A stretch of DNA of 64,000 nucleotides. It comes from Nocardioides sp. SLBN-35. Lineage in GTDB: Bacteria; Actinomycetota; Actinomycetes; Propionibacteriales; Nocardioidaceae. A program made the translations under genes and the position numbers. Positions within the stretch are counted from its first letter, which is position 1, and every line of letters starts with the position of its first letter. The notes beneath the pieces were generated by a model. That model had not been told where the DNA came from. It did no database searches and saw nothing but the letters and a program-made list of their open reading frames with translations. The stretch spans positions 558,001-622,000 of the forward strand of contig NZ_VFNU01000001.1 of the NCBI RefSeq assembly GCF_006715725.1, given 5' to 3'. Shown piece by piece: positions 40,239 to 49,211 of the stretch.

Positions 40239-42359
40239 ATGGACACCCAGGCCCCCACCGACGCCGCCGTCCGCACCCGTGCGGAGGAGCACCTCCGTGC
40301 GCTGGTCGGCCGCCCCGACGCGACGCTGTACGACGACCAGTGGGCCGCGATCGCCGCGCTGGTCGTCGACCGGCGGCGCGCCCTCGTCGTCCAGCGCACC
40401 GGATGGGGCAAGTCCGCGGTCTACTTCGTGGCGACCCTCCTGCTGCGCGAGCAGGGGAGCGGGCCGACGGTGATCATCTCGCCGCTGCTGGCCCTGATGC
40501 GCAACCAGATCGCCGCGGCGGAGCGGGCCGGGATCCGCGCCGTGACGGTCAACTCGACCAACATGGAGCAGTGGGACGAGGTCCACCGCGCGATCGCGGC
40601 GGGCGAGGTCGATGTGCTCCTGGTCAGCCCCGAGCGGCTCAACAACCCGGGCTTCCGTGACGAGGTGCTGCCCCGGCTCGCGGCGACCTGCGGCCTTCTG
40701 GTCGTCGACGAGGCGCACTGCATCTCCGACTGGGGTCACGACTTCCGGCCCGACTACCGCCGCATCCGGACCCTGTTGCGCGAGCTTCCCGACGGCATCC
40801 CGGTGCTCGCGACCACCGCCACCGCCAACCAGCGGGTGACCGACGACGTCGCGGAGCAGCTGGGAGGTGACGCGCTGGTGCTGCGCGGCAGCCTCGACCG
40901 GGCGTCCCTGCGCCTCGGCGTGGTGCGCCTGACCACGGCCGAGCAACGCCTGGCCTGGCTGGCCGACCACCTCGCCGAGCAGCCCGGCAGCGGCATCGTC
41001 TACTGCCTGACCGTGGCGGCCACCCAGGAGGTCGCCGACTACCTGCGCTCGCGGGGGCACCAGGTGGCGGCCTACTCCGGCCAGACCGAGCAGACCGAGC
41101 GGCTCGCGTTGGAGCAGGCGCTGGTCGACGGCGAGGTCAAGGCGCTGGTGGCGACCAGTGCGCTCGGGATGGGCTTCGACGCTGCGCTCGGGTTCGTGGT
41201 CAACCTCGGCGCGCCCAACAGTCCCGTGGCCTACTACCAGCAGGTCGGCCGCGCGGGCCGTGGCACGGTCGACGACGCAACGGTGGTGCTGCTGCCGGCC
41301 GTCGAGGACCGCGACATCTGGGCCTACTTCGCCTCGCTCGCCTTCCCGCGCGAGGAGCTGGTCCGCGAGACCCTCGCGGTGCTGGCCGAGGAGGGCCGGG
41401 CGCTGAGCACGGCCGCGCTCGAGCCGCGCGTCGACCTGTCGCGCAACCGGCTCGAGACCATGCTCAAGGTGCTCGACGTCGACGGTGCCGTACGCCGGGT
41501 CAAGGGCGGCTGGGAGGCGACCGGGCAGCCGTGGTCCTACGACGCGGAGCGCTACGAGCGGGTCGCCGCCGCGCGGCAGGCCGAGCAGCAGGCCATGCTC
41601 GACTACCTGCGCAGCGACGAGTGCCGGATGCGCTACCTGCGTCGCCAGCTCGACGACCCGGCCGTGCTCGCCGACCCGGAGTGGCGCTGCGGCCGGTGTG
41701 ACAACTGCGGCGGCCTCGGTCTCTCGACCGAGGTGTCCGCCGCGGCGGTCGAGGAGGCCGCCGACCGCATCGCCCGCCCCGGTGTGCCGATAGAGCCCCG
41801 CAAGCTGTGGCCCACCGGGCTCGCCGCGATCGGGGTCAGCCGGTCGGGGCGGATCAAGCAGCCCGCCGAGGAGGGGCGGGCCATCGCGCGGCTCACCGAC
41901 CTCGGCCACGGCGCCGCGCTGCGCGGCCTGTTCGCGGTCGACGCCCCTGACGGTCCGGTGCCCGACTCGCTGGCGCGGGCGATGGTGACCATGCTCCACG
42001 ACTGGCAGCCACGGGTCGACGCGATCGTGGTCGCCGGGTCCGAGCGCAAGTCCCAGCTGACCGCCGACCTCGCTGGTGGTCTGTCCCGGTTCCTGCAGGT
42101 CCCGGTCGTCGGCCGCTGGGACGTCGTCGACCTCTCGGTCGGGCCCGACCGGGGCGCCACCAACTCCGCCCAGCGGGTCGCCGCCGTCAGCCGCCGGTGC
42201 GCGCTCCGGCTCGACGACCCGGCCGCCGTGCAGGACCGCCGAGTGCTGCTCGTCGACGACCGGCTGGTCACCGGGTGGTCGGTCACGCTGGCGACGGAGG
42301 CGCTCCACGCCGCGGGCGCGGCCGCCGTCGTCCCGCTGGTGCTGGGGGTGAGCGGCTGA
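40239..42359 (+). CDS. RecQ-like DNA helicase fused to a phosphoribosyltransferase-like domain
   Basis: A 706-residue protein. The helicase part has motif I TGWGKSA (about 52-58), DEAHCISDWGHDFRPDYRRI (motif II with the RecQ aromatic loop) and QQVGRAGRG. A zinc cluster follows (CRMRYLRRQL then CGRCDNCG near 485-492), so DNA unwinding 3' to 5' is expected. The last 150 residues differ from RecQ: VVAGSERKSQL, then RRVLLVDDRLVTGWSVT near 668, which is the PRPP-loop pattern of type I phosphoribosyltransferases (ComF/Apt-like). The fusion may link repair to nucleotide pools; this is inference. TAGACA 7 bases upstream fixes the start. Confidence 0.92.
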   Translation: MDTQAPTDAAVRTRAEEHLRALVGRPDATLYDDQWAAIAALVVDRRRALVVQRTGWGKSAVYFVATLLLREQGSGPTVIISPLLALMRNQIAAAERAGIRAVTVNSTNMEQWDEVHRAIAAGEVDVLLVSPERLNNPGFRDEVLPRLAATCGLLVVDEAHCISDWGHDFRPDYRRIRTLLRELPDGIPVLATTATANQRVTDDVAEQLGGDALVLRGSLDRASLRLGVVRLTTAEQRLAWLADHLAEQPGSGIVYCLTVAATQEVADYLRSRGHQVAAYSGQTEQTERLALEQALVDGEVKALVATSALGMGFDAALGFVVNLGAPNSPVAYYQQVGRAGRGTVDDATVVLLPAVEDRDIWAYFASLAFPREELVRETLAVLAEEGRALSTAALEPRVDLSRNRLETMLKVLDVDGAVRRVKGGWEATGQPWSYDAERYERVAAARQAEQQAMLDYLRSDECRMRYLRRQLDDPAVLADPEWRCGRCDNCGGLGLSTEVSAAAVEEAADRIARPGVPIEPRKLWPTGLAAIGVSRSGRIKQPAEEGRAIARLTDLGHGAALRGLFAVDAPDGPVPDSLARAMVTMLHDWQPRVDAIVVAGSERKSQLTADLAGGLSRFLQVPVVGRWDVVDLSVGPDRGATNSAQRVAAVSRRCALRLDDPAAVQDRRVLLVDDRLVTGWSVTLATEALHAAGAAAVVPLVLGVSG

Positions 42360-42411
42360 ACCGACGCCTGCCTCCCGCGATCCGGCGCCTCCCGGTCATA
42401 GAGTCGAAAGC

Positions 42412-43632
42412 ATGACCGAGGACGCTCCCGCGAACGGCACCCCCGAGCACCCCGCCGACGGGCCGCCCCCGCCCGCGTCGACGGCACCCGACACCGTCAT
42501 CCGTCCACCGGCGTCGGCGATCGTGACCGACCCGGACGACGCGAACGGCCCGGCCACCGACGACCGTGGCGCGGGCCAGCCGCCTCCGCCGGTGGCCGGC
42601 ACCGGCGTGCCGGGACCGATCGAGCCCGGGATGCCGACCCGCGCCACCCGCGCCGGTACGACGGCCGGTGTGGTCGCTCTCGGCACCGGCCTGCTCGGTG
42701 CGGCCGTGGTCATCGCCGGGTTCCGCAGCCGCAGCGGCGACGACGGGCTCGACTGGTCGACGTACGGCGTCGGTCTCGGCGCCACCGGCGTGCTGCTGGT
42801 GATCGCCGTCCTCGGGTCGCTCGCGGGCCGGCGGGGCGGCGGTCGGGCACGCGAGGAGGTCGTCACCTGGCCCGGCACGGTCGGGATCCTCGCCACCGGC
42901 CTGATGATCGGAATCGGGCTCGACCGTGACGACAGCTGGGTCGCCTACCTCATCGGCGGCGTGATGACCGCGCTCGCGGTGGTCGGGTACGTCGCCGCGC
43001 GCCGCGCCGCCTTCGTCGTCGTGGCGATCCTCGGCCTTGCCATCGTCTACGGCGTCGCGTTCGACGACCTCCTCGCCGACAGCATCGGCAGCGACCACCC
43101 GCAGGTCACGGGCGCGGCGCTGGTGGCGGTCTTCGTCGTCGCCGTCACCGTCCTCGGCTGGGCGCTGCCGAGCCGGGCGGTGTCCGGGGTCGTGGTCGGA
43201 GCGTTCGGCCTGGTCGGGATCCTCGGCACCCTCGCGTCGTTCGCGGTGCTGCGGTTCCTGGGCGGGATCTTCGGGGAGATGGGCCCGATGCTCGAGAGCG
43301 GGCTGGGCGGCGGCCAAGACGCCGAGGCGTCGTCCACGGTCGTCGGCATCTCCGGTGGCTTCCACGAGTCCGACGTGTGGTGGGTGGTCGCGATCGGCGG
43401 GGTCCTCGCCGTGCTGTGGGCGCTGGCCGCCGCGGTCTCGAACCATTCCGGGTTCTCGGTGCTCGCCATCGCGATGCCGGCCCTCGGTGCGCCGCTCGCG
43501 TCGATCGCGCTGGCCGCGGAGCACCCGACCTGGTGGGCGGCGACCACCGCCGTCGCCGGCGGTGTGCTGCTGCTCGGCGGTGCGTTCCTCGCGCGGCTGC
43601 GCGGTCGTCGTACGGCACCCGCGGCGGGCTGA
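42412..43632 (+). CDS. Multi-pass membrane protein of unknown function
   Basis: A 406-residue protein. The first 80 residues are Pro/Asp-rich and probably cytoplasmic. About ten hydrophobic segments follow from residue 82 to the C-terminus, with a longer loop near 285-315 (GGGQDAEASSTVVG). No transporter motif is visible. TAGAGT lies 7 bases before the ATG (leaderless), so it has its own promoter although it sits between the RecQ-like gene (52 bases) and the SNF2 gene (46 bases). Possibly a DUF-type integral membrane protein; I cannot assign it. Confidence 0.85.
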   Translation: MTEDAPANGTPEHPADGPPPPASTAPDTVIRPPASAIVTDPDDANGPATDDRGAGQPPPPVAGTGVPGPIEPGMPTRATRAGTTAGVVALGTGLLGAAVVIAGFRSRSGDDGLDWSTYGVGLGATGVLLVIAVLGSLAGRRGGGRAREEVVTWPGTVGILATGLMIGIGLDRDDSWVAYLIGGVMTALAVVGYVAARRAAFVVVAILGLAIVYGVAFDDLLADSIGSDHPQVTGAALVAVFVVAVTVLGWALPSRAVSGVVVGAFGLVGILGTLASFAVLRFLGGIFGEMGPMLESGLGGGQDAEASSTVVGISGGFHESDVWWVVAIGGVLAVLWALAAAVSNHSGFSVLAIAMPALGAPLASIALAAEHPTWWAATTAVAGGVLLLGGAFLARLRGRRTAPAAG

Positions 43633-43678
43633 CCCCGGCCGGGAACCTCCTGTCGGCCCCACCCGTTAACGTCCCCAT

Positions 43679-46411
43679 GTGAGCTTCGTTCCCGTCTCCG
43701 GACCCGCGACCTTCCGGCCCGGGGACCCCGCGACGATCGAGTTCACCGATGCCGACGGCGCCCGCCGGATCGCGCTGCCGGTCAGTGCGGCGCTGCCCGT
43801 CCTGAGCCGGTCGCGGTCGGGTGACGCCCACCCGAGCGTCCGCCTGCTCAGCGGCGCGGCGCTGCTCGGGCTACGTCTCGTCGCCGCCGGCAAGGTCGCG
43901 CCCGACGAGGCCGGTCGCGCCTGGCGGGTCGGGCGGCTCGACTCGCGCGACCGGGACGCGATCGACCGGCTCGCCCGCTCGTTCGACGTCGACGACGCGC
44001 TCGTCCACGGGATGCTCGACGCGGTCGCCGACACGCTGCCGCGCGCGGCCCCGTCCGGGCGCCGCACCGCACCCGCGGAACCTCCGGATCAGCAGGACCA
44101 GCGCACCCCCGACCACTTCGCCGAGCGGGTACGCCGACGGATGGCCGAGCGGCGCGACGACGCCGTGCTGCCGGAGCTGGTGCGGGTCTCGCTCCGGGTC
44201 GAGGCCGACGAGGAGGAGCTGGTCGCCGGCACGGTCCGGGTGGTGCTCCAGGTCCACGATGAGCGCGACCCGCTCCACGTCTGCGATGCCGCGCTGCTGT
44301 GGACCGCCGGCGCGGCCGAGCACGGCTTCGGCAGCCGGGCCCGCGTGCACGCCAGCATCGCCCTGCGCGCGGCGGCCGATGCGTGGCCGGTGCTCGACCG
44401 GCTGCTCGGGCTCGCCGTACCCGACCAGCTGAGCCTCGACGGTGACGAGATCGGCAGCCTGCTCGACAGCGTCGGCGCCCTGCGCGACGCCCGGGTCGAC
44501 GTGCACTGGCCGCGTTCGCTCGGCCCCGAGCTGACCACGCGCGCGGTCCTCGACCGGCGCCGCGAGGGCACGGGACCGGCTCGCGGTGAGGAGCTGCCGC
44601 TGCAGGACAGCCCGTTCTCGACCGAGGGGCTGTTCTCGTTCTCGTGGCAGATCTCGCTGCACGGCGAGGCACTGACCAGTGACGAGATGGCCGAGCTGGC
44701 GCAGGCCGCCAGCCCGGTGATCAAGCTGCGCGGCGCGTGGACCGTCGTCGACCCGACGACTGCCGCCCGGGCCCGCAAGCGCCTGATCCGCAAGGCCAGC
44801 GGCGCCCAGGCCCTCGCCGCCGCGCTCACCGGCGTCACGGACCTCCCCACCACCGGCGACGAGCAGCCCGCCACGACCGAGGTCGTCGTCGGCGCCAGCC
44901 TGCTGAAGGTCCGTGAGCAGGTCCTCGACGCCGCGACGCGCACGCCGATCCCGGAGCCCGCGGGCCTCGCCGCCCGGCTGCGCGACTACCAGCGCCACGG
45001 CCTGACCTGGCTCGCCGACCTGACCGGGCTCGGCCTCGGCGCCTGCCTCGCCGACGACATGGGCCTCGGCAAGACGATCACCCTGATCGCGCTGCACCTG
45101 CACCGCCTCGAGTCGGGCCGGTCGTCGGGCGGGCCGACGCTCGTGGTCTGCCCGGCCAGCCTCCTCGGCAACTGGGAGGCCGAGGTCGAGCGGTTCGCAC
45201 CCGGCGTACCCGTCCGCAGGTTCCACGGTGGCTCGCGCTCCCTGGACGACCTCGACGGCGGCTTCGTGCTGACCACCTACGGCACCCTGCGCCGCGACGC
45301 CGACACCCTCGCCGCGGTCGGGTGGGACCTCGTGGTCGCCGACGAGGCCCAGCACGTCAAGAACTCCCGTACGTCGACCGCCCGGGCGCTGCGCCGTGTG
45401 CCCAGCCGGGCGCGGGTGGCGTTGACCGGCACGCCCGTCGAGAACGACCTGACCGAGCTCTGGTCGATCCTCGACTGGTGCGTCCCGGGCCTGTTGGGAA
45501 GCCGTCAGGCGTTCCGCCGGGTGTGGGGCGCGCCGATCGAGTCGGGTGCCGAGCCCACGAAGGCCCGGCAGTTCGCCGACCTGATCGGCCCGTTCCTGCT
45601 GCGTCGCCGCAAGTCCGATCCCGGCATCGCCCCGGAGCTGCCGCCGAAGACTGAGACCGACCACCTGCTCGGCCTGACCCGGGAGCAGGTCGTCCTCTAC
45701 GAGGCGTTCGTCAAGGACACCATGGAGCGGATCGAGCGCGCCGACGAGGAGACCCGCCGCGGTCTGGTGCTGGCGCTGCTCACCGGCCTCAAGCAGATCT
45801 GCAACCACCCGGCGCAGTTCCTCAAGCAGTCGGGTGCGATCCGGCTGACCGGCCGCTCCGAGAAGCTCGAGCTGCTCGACGAGCTGGTCGCCACCGTGCT
45901 CGCCGAGGACGGTGCGGTCCTCGTGTTCACGCAGTACGTCGCGATGGCCCGCCTCGTCGAGCAGCACCTCACCGCGATCGGCGTCCCCCACCAGTTCCTC
46001 CACGGCGGCACGCCCGTCCACCGGCGCGAGGACATGGTGCGCCGGTTCCAGGCGGCCGAGGTGCCGGTGTTCCTGCTCTCGCTGAAGGCCGGTGGCACCG
46101 GCCTCAACCTGACCCGCGCCGACCACGTCGTCCACTTCGACCGCTGGTGGAACCCCGCCGTCGAGGAGCAGGCCACCGACCGCGCGTACCGGATCGGCCA
46201 GACCCGGCCGGTCCAGGTGCACCGGATGGTCACCCGCGGCACGATCGAGGAGCGGGTCGCGGGCCTGCTCGACCGCAAGCGCCAGCTCGCCGATGCCGTT
46301 CTGGCCCGCGGCGACGCCGCGCTCACCGAGCTGAGCAACGAGGAGCTGCGCGACCTGGTGACCCTGCGCCGCCAGGCGCGGGAAGCGGCTGCCGCTGAGG
46401 AGCGCGACTGA
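43679..46411 (+). CDS. SNF2-family DEAD/DEAH-box helicase
   Basis: A 910-residue Swi2/Snf2 ATPase. A poorly conserved N-terminal region of about 420 residues precedes the ATPase lobes. Motif I is DDMGLGKTIT near 456-465, motif II is DEAQHVKN near 554, motif III is LTGTPVEN, and the second lobe has HFDRWWNPAVEEQATDRAYRIGQTRPVQV. Such proteins translocate on double-stranded DNA; in actinobacteria this one is paired with a SWIM-domain gene, as here. The GTG start has TAACGT 6 bases upstream (leaderless). The next gene starts within its stop codon. Confidence 0.95.
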   Translation: MSFVPVSGPATFRPGDPATIEFTDADGARRIALPVSAALPVLSRSRSGDAHPSVRLLSGAALLGLRLVAAGKVAPDEAGRAWRVGRLDSRDRDAIDRLARSFDVDDALVHGMLDAVADTLPRAAPSGRRTAPAEPPDQQDQRTPDHFAERVRRRMAERRDDAVLPELVRVSLRVEADEEELVAGTVRVVLQVHDERDPLHVCDAALLWTAGAAEHGFGSRARVHASIALRAAADAWPVLDRLLGLAVPDQLSLDGDEIGSLLDSVGALRDARVDVHWPRSLGPELTTRAVLDRRREGTGPARGEELPLQDSPFSTEGLFSFSWQISLHGEALTSDEMAELAQAASPVIKLRGAWTVVDPTTAARARKRLIRKASGAQALAAALTGVTDLPTTGDEQPATTEVVVGASLLKVREQVLDAATRTPIPEPAGLAARLRDYQRHGLTWLADLTGLGLGACLADDMGLGKTITLIALHLHRLESGRSSGGPTLVVCPASLLGNWEAEVERFAPGVPVRRFHGGSRSLDDLDGGFVLTTYGTLRRDADTLAAVGWDLVVADEAQHVKNSRTSTARALRRVPSRARVALTGTPVENDLTELWSILDWCVPGLLGSRQAFRRVWGAPIESGAEPTKARQFADLIGPFLLRRRKSDPGIAPELPPKTETDHLLGLTREQVVLYEAFVKDTMERIERADEETRRGLVLALLTGLKQICNHPAQFLKQSGAIRLTGRSEKLELLDELVATVLAEDGAVLVFTQYVAMARLVEQHLTAIGVPHQFLHGGTPVHRREDMVRRFQAAEVPVFLLSLKAGGTGLNLTRADHVVHFDRWWNPAVEEQATDRAYRIGQTRPVQVHRMVTRGTIEERVAGLLDRKRQLADAVLARGDAALTELSNEELRDLVTLRRQAREAAAAEERD

Positions 46412-47100
46412 TGCGCACCACGTTCACCCGGCAGAGTCAGCCCACGCGCGGCGTCCGCTCGTGGTGGGGCAAGGCATGGCAGCGTGCGGTCGAGGAGGCG
46501 GCGTACTCCGAGGCGGAGCTGCGCCGCGGCCGCACCCACGCCCGCCGTGGCGACGTCGGCGCGATCAGCGTCGAGCCGGGCGGACTGCTCGCGGCCTGCC
46601 GTGACGGCGACGACGCCTGGACCGTCCAGGTCCTCCTTCCCGTGCTCGAGGCCTCCGCGCGCACCGCGCTCGTCGAGGCGGTCGCGGCCGAGGCCGGACG
46701 GATCGCCGAGCTGCTCGGCGGCAACCTGCCCCACGACCTCGTCGAGCACGCCGAGGAGGTCGGCGTCGAGCTGTTGCCGTACGGCGGCGAGCTGACCGCG
46801 ACCTGCACCTGCCCCCACTACCTCGACCCCTGCCCGCACGCCATCGCGGTGCTGATCCAGGCGGGCTGGCTGGTCGACACCGACCCGCTGGTGCTCCTCG
46901 GGCTGCGGGGCCTGGAGCGCGACGACCTGCTCGCCGACCTGCACGCCCGGACCACCCCGGCCTCCGGCGCCCCCGGACACCCGCCGGTGTCCGCCGACCT
47001 TGCCGACGACGTCGAGCTCGTCATCGATGCCGCGGCCCGGGCCCAGCGGCTGGTCGCCCTCTTCGAGGCGGGGGCCGAGCTGCCCGACGGACTCCTCTGA
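46411..47100 (+). CDS. SWIM zinc-finger protein, partner of the SNF2 ATPase
   Basis: A 229-residue protein. The SWIM motif is C132-x-C134, then C141-x-H143 (CTCPHYLDPCPH), which binds zinc and contacts DNA or protein. The N-terminal part has RSWWGKAWQRAVEEAA, typical of bacterial SWIM proteins encoded next to SNF2 helicases. The start codon shares its A with the SNF2 stop, so the two are translated together and probably work as a complex on DNA. The GCCGACCCGGC repeat cluster starts two bases after the stop. Confidence 0.94.
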   Translation: MRTTFTRQSQPTRGVRSWWGKAWQRAVEEAAYSEAELRRGRTHARRGDVGAISVEPGGLLAACRDGDDAWTVQVLLPVLEASARTALVEAVAAEAGRIAELLGGNLPHDLVEHAEEVGVELLPYGGELTATCTCPHYLDPCPHAIAVLIQAGWLVDTDPLVLLGLRGLERDDLLADLHARTTPASGAPGHPPVSADLADDVELVIDAAARAQRLVALFEAGAELPDGLL

Positions 47101-47101
47101 C

Positions 47102-47260
47102 GCCGACCCGGCGCAAAGTGGCCCGGAAATCGCGCCGACCCGGCACAAAGTGGCAGGGATTTCTCGCCGACCCGGCAGAAGCCGTCCGGGTCGACGTCGA
47201 TTGCGGAACACTTTCTGCCGGGTCGACGGGTTCAGTACGTCATTTCGAGCCGGGTCGGGC
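47102..47260. repeat. Second GCCGACCCGGC repeat cluster, five units
   Basis: Direct units at 47102, 47134 and 47166 (the first two continue GCAAAGTGGC and ACAAAGTGGC after the core), then inverted units at 47209-47227 (one base changed, GGTCGAC) and 47243-47260. The last inverted unit overlaps the 3' end of the convergent tetR gene and encodes its last residues. Same family as 25714-25924, again between convergent genes. Confidence 0.88.
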
Positions 47261-47836
47261 CAATGCGTCGAGATGGTCGTCCAGAGCGCGAGTGGCGGAC
47301 CGACGCCGCCGCGGGTCGCGCATGGCGTGCAGGGCGAGTCCGTCGACGAGGGCGTGCAGGGCGGTGGTCTCGCGGCCGAGGTGCCGGTCGGGGGCGACCC
47401 GACCGGCGTCGCGGAGGTCGGCGAGCAGGCGTAGGCACAGCCCGCGGATGGCCTCGTGCGCGTCGTCGGCGAGCGCGGTCAGCTCCGGGTGGCGCGGTCC
47501 CTCGGCCATGAGGGCGAGGTGGACGCGCATCTCGACGGTCCGCTCGTCGTCGAGGGGGAGCAGCTCGCGCAGGCAGGCGACGGTACGGCGGCGGGGGTCG
47601 GTGATCCCGGCGTGCCGGCCGATCCGCGCGGCGGCGCGCTCGTGGGCCAGTCGCATCGCGAATGCCAGCAGCTCGGCCTTGGTCGGGAAGCTGTGCCGCA
47701 GCGAGCCCAGCACGAGGTCGGCCTCGGCCGCCACGGTCCGCAGCGACACCGCTCCCACGCCTTCGCGCAGGACCAGCCGCCACACCGCCTCACCGATCCG
47801 CTGCCGCCGCTGGTCGTGGTCGATGGTGCGCGGCAT
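47240..47836 (-). CDS. TetR family regulator
   Basis: A 198-residue TetR regulator. The helix-turn-helix is VSLRTVAAEADLVLGSLRHSFPTKAE (given by its key residues, about 29-54) and a TetR_C-type effector domain follows. Its C-terminus (LARPGSK) is encoded by a repeat unit. The start is fixed by TAACGT 6 bases upstream on the minus strand (47848-47843). A clean 18-bp dyad overlaps this -10 box and lies between it and a divergent membrane protein gene, so it probably represses itself and that gene. Confidence 0.92.
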   Translation of the reverse strand: MPRTIDHDQRRQRIGEAVWRLVLREGVGAVSLRTVAAEADLVLGSLRHSFPTKAELLAFAMRLAHERAAARIGRHAGITDPRRRTVACLRELLPLDDERTVEMRVHLALMAEGPRHPELTALADDAHEAIRGLCLRLLADLRDAGRVAPDRHLGRETTALHALVDGLALHAMRDPRRRRSATRALDDHLDALARPGSK

Positions 47837-47845
47837 GACCGGACG

Positions 47846-47863
47846 TTAGCACGGCTGTGCTAA
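47846..47863. promoter_or_regulatory. TetR operator between tetR and membrane protein gene
   Basis: Dyad TTAGCAC-GGCT-GTGCTAA, perfect 7-bp arms. It overlaps the tetR -10 box on the minus strand, and TAAGTT (47861-47866) at its right end could serve as -10 for the divergent gene. Confidence 0.8.
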
Positions 47864-47901
47864 GTTCCGTATTGGCACACTCGCGCTACCAAGGAGGGTT
47901 C

Positions 47902-48468
47902 GTGTTCGTCGCCGGCTTCATCGCGGCCTCCGAGGTCGGCCTGTGGGTACTGCTCGGCCTGGGCCTCGGCCTGCGCTACGTCTTGCGGCGGCGCCGCGCC
48001 AGCACCCTCGTCCTCGCGCTGATCCCACTGCTCGACGTCGCCCTGGTCGCGGCGACCGCGGTCGACCTGCACCGCGGCACCGCCGCCGGTACGACGCACG
48101 GGCTCGCCGGCATCTACCTCGGCTTCTCGGTCGCCTTCGGGCCGGCGCTGGTCCGGTGGGCCGACGTCCGGTTCGCACACCGCTTCGCCGGCGGCCCCGC
48201 GCCGGTGAAGCCGCCGAAGCAGGGCCCGGAGCGGATGGCCGCGCTGTGGCGCGAGTGGCTCCGGGTCGTCGTGGCCGCGGTGATCGCCTCGGTCGTGCTG
48301 CTCGGACTCGTCCTGCTCGTCGCGGACGTCGACCAGGACCCGGTGCTGCTCGGCTGGGTCGCCCGAGCGTGGGTGGTGGTCGCCCTCTGGTTCGTGTTCG
48401 GGCCGTTGTGGGAGCTGCCGACGTCGCGTCAGCGCGCCACGGTCCACAGCGAGCGCAGCTCGTCCTGA
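47902..48468 (+). CDS. Integral membrane protein under TetR control
   Basis: A 188-residue protein with about five hydrophobic segments (near 5-25, 35-58, 65-85, 120-145, 155-175) and a charged cytoplasmic loop (KPPKQGPERMAALWREW). No family recognised. The start GTG at 47902 has an excellent ribosome site AAGGAGGG; the earlier in-frame GTG at 47857 lies within the operator dyad and would lack one. It is probably induced when the divergent TetR releases the dyad. The 3' end overlaps the convergent paaX-like gene by 40 bases. Confidence 0.85.
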   Translation: MFVAGFIAASEVGLWVLLGLGLGLRYVLRRRRASTLVLALIPLLDVALVAATAVDLHRGTAAGTTHGLAGIYLGFSVAFGPALVRWADVRFAHRFAGGPAPVKPPKQGPERMAALWREWLRVVVAAVIASVVLLGLVLLVADVDQDPVLLGWVARAWVVVALWFVFGPLWELPTSRQRATVHSERSSS

Positions 48469-49154
48469 TAGGCGGCGTACGCCGTCCGCATCGACGCCGC
48501 CGGCCAGTCGGCCGGGAGCAGGGCGGTGGGCAGCAGGGGATCGCTCGCCAGGTGCCGTACGACGTGCGCCGCGACCGCCAGCCGGGCGGCCGGCTCCGGC
48601 GTCGCCTCCAGTCGCGCGAGCAGCGAGCGACCCTGCGCGGCCCAGTCGCCGAGGTCCCACAGCTGCCGGGCGAGGGCGGCCGGATCCTCGTCGGGCGTCG
48701 CGGTGAAGGTGCTCAGCACGACCTCGGCGGCGTACTCCCGCGGCCGGCGCAGGTTGGCCGGGCGGGTCCACACGCCCTCGCGCAGCTCCGCCATCCGGTA
48801 CGACGTCAGCCGGTCGCGCAGCGCCGCCCGCTCCGCGCCCGTGCGGCCGGCGACCACGACGACGGCCATCTCCCAGGTCCCGTCCCACGCGGTCTCGGCG
48901 TCGAGGACCGCCTCGTCCTGCCGGCGCTGCCGGGCGGCGAGACGGGCGCCGAGCACGTAGTCGCCGTCGGCGCGCTGCAGGTCGCCGGCCGCGACGGCAC
49001 GGGTCAACGCGACCCGGGTGGTGGCGGGCGGCACGCCGAAGTGCTCGCCGGCGCGGACCAGCTCGGCGGCGGACATCCGGTCCGGGTGTGACCCGAGCAG
49101 CAGGCTCAGCATGACCGAGCGCGCCGAGAGAGGGGCGAGGCTGGGCATGCGCAC
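48429..49154 (-). CDS. PaaX family transcriptional regulator
   Basis: A 241-residue protein with the PaaX layout: N-terminal winged helix (LSARSVMLSLLLGSH, then VPPATTRVALTRAVAAGDL), a middle segment with GTWEMAVVV, and a helical C-terminal domain (WAAQGRSLLARLEA and onward). PaaX-type regulators often respond to an aryl-CoA. It is divergent from a crotonase plus acyl-CoA dehydrogenase, which fits control of an acyl-CoA breakdown pathway. GTG at 49154 or ATG at 49148 may be the start. The C-terminal coding end overlaps the neighbouring membrane protein gene. Confidence 0.9.
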   Translation of the reverse strand: MRMPSLAPLSARSVMLSLLLGSHPDRMSAAELVRAGEHFGVPPATTRVALTRAVAAGDLQRADGDYVLGARLAARQRRQDEAVLDAETAWDGTWEMAVVVVAGRTGAERAALRDRLTSYRMAELREGVWTRPANLRRPREYAAEVVLSTFTATPDEDPAALARQLWDLGDWAAQGRSLLARLEATPEPAARLAVAAHVVRHLASDPLLPTALLPADWPAASMRTAYAAYQDELRSLWTVAR

Positions 49155-49175
49155 AGTTTCGCATCGTTACAGATC

Positions 49176-49205
49176 TAGACACAACCGTCTGAGCAATCGT
49201 AATAT
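49176..49205 (+). promoter_or_regulatory. Promoter of the crotonase-AidB operon
   Basis: -35 TAGACA (49176-49181), 18-base spacer, -10 TAATAT (49200-49205), then 6 bases to the ATG at 49212. The mRNA should be leaderless. The -10 is the closest match to consensus that I saw in the window. The PaaX-like regulator is divergent across the same 57 bases. Confidence 0.75.
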
Positions 49206-49211
49206 CGGGGG

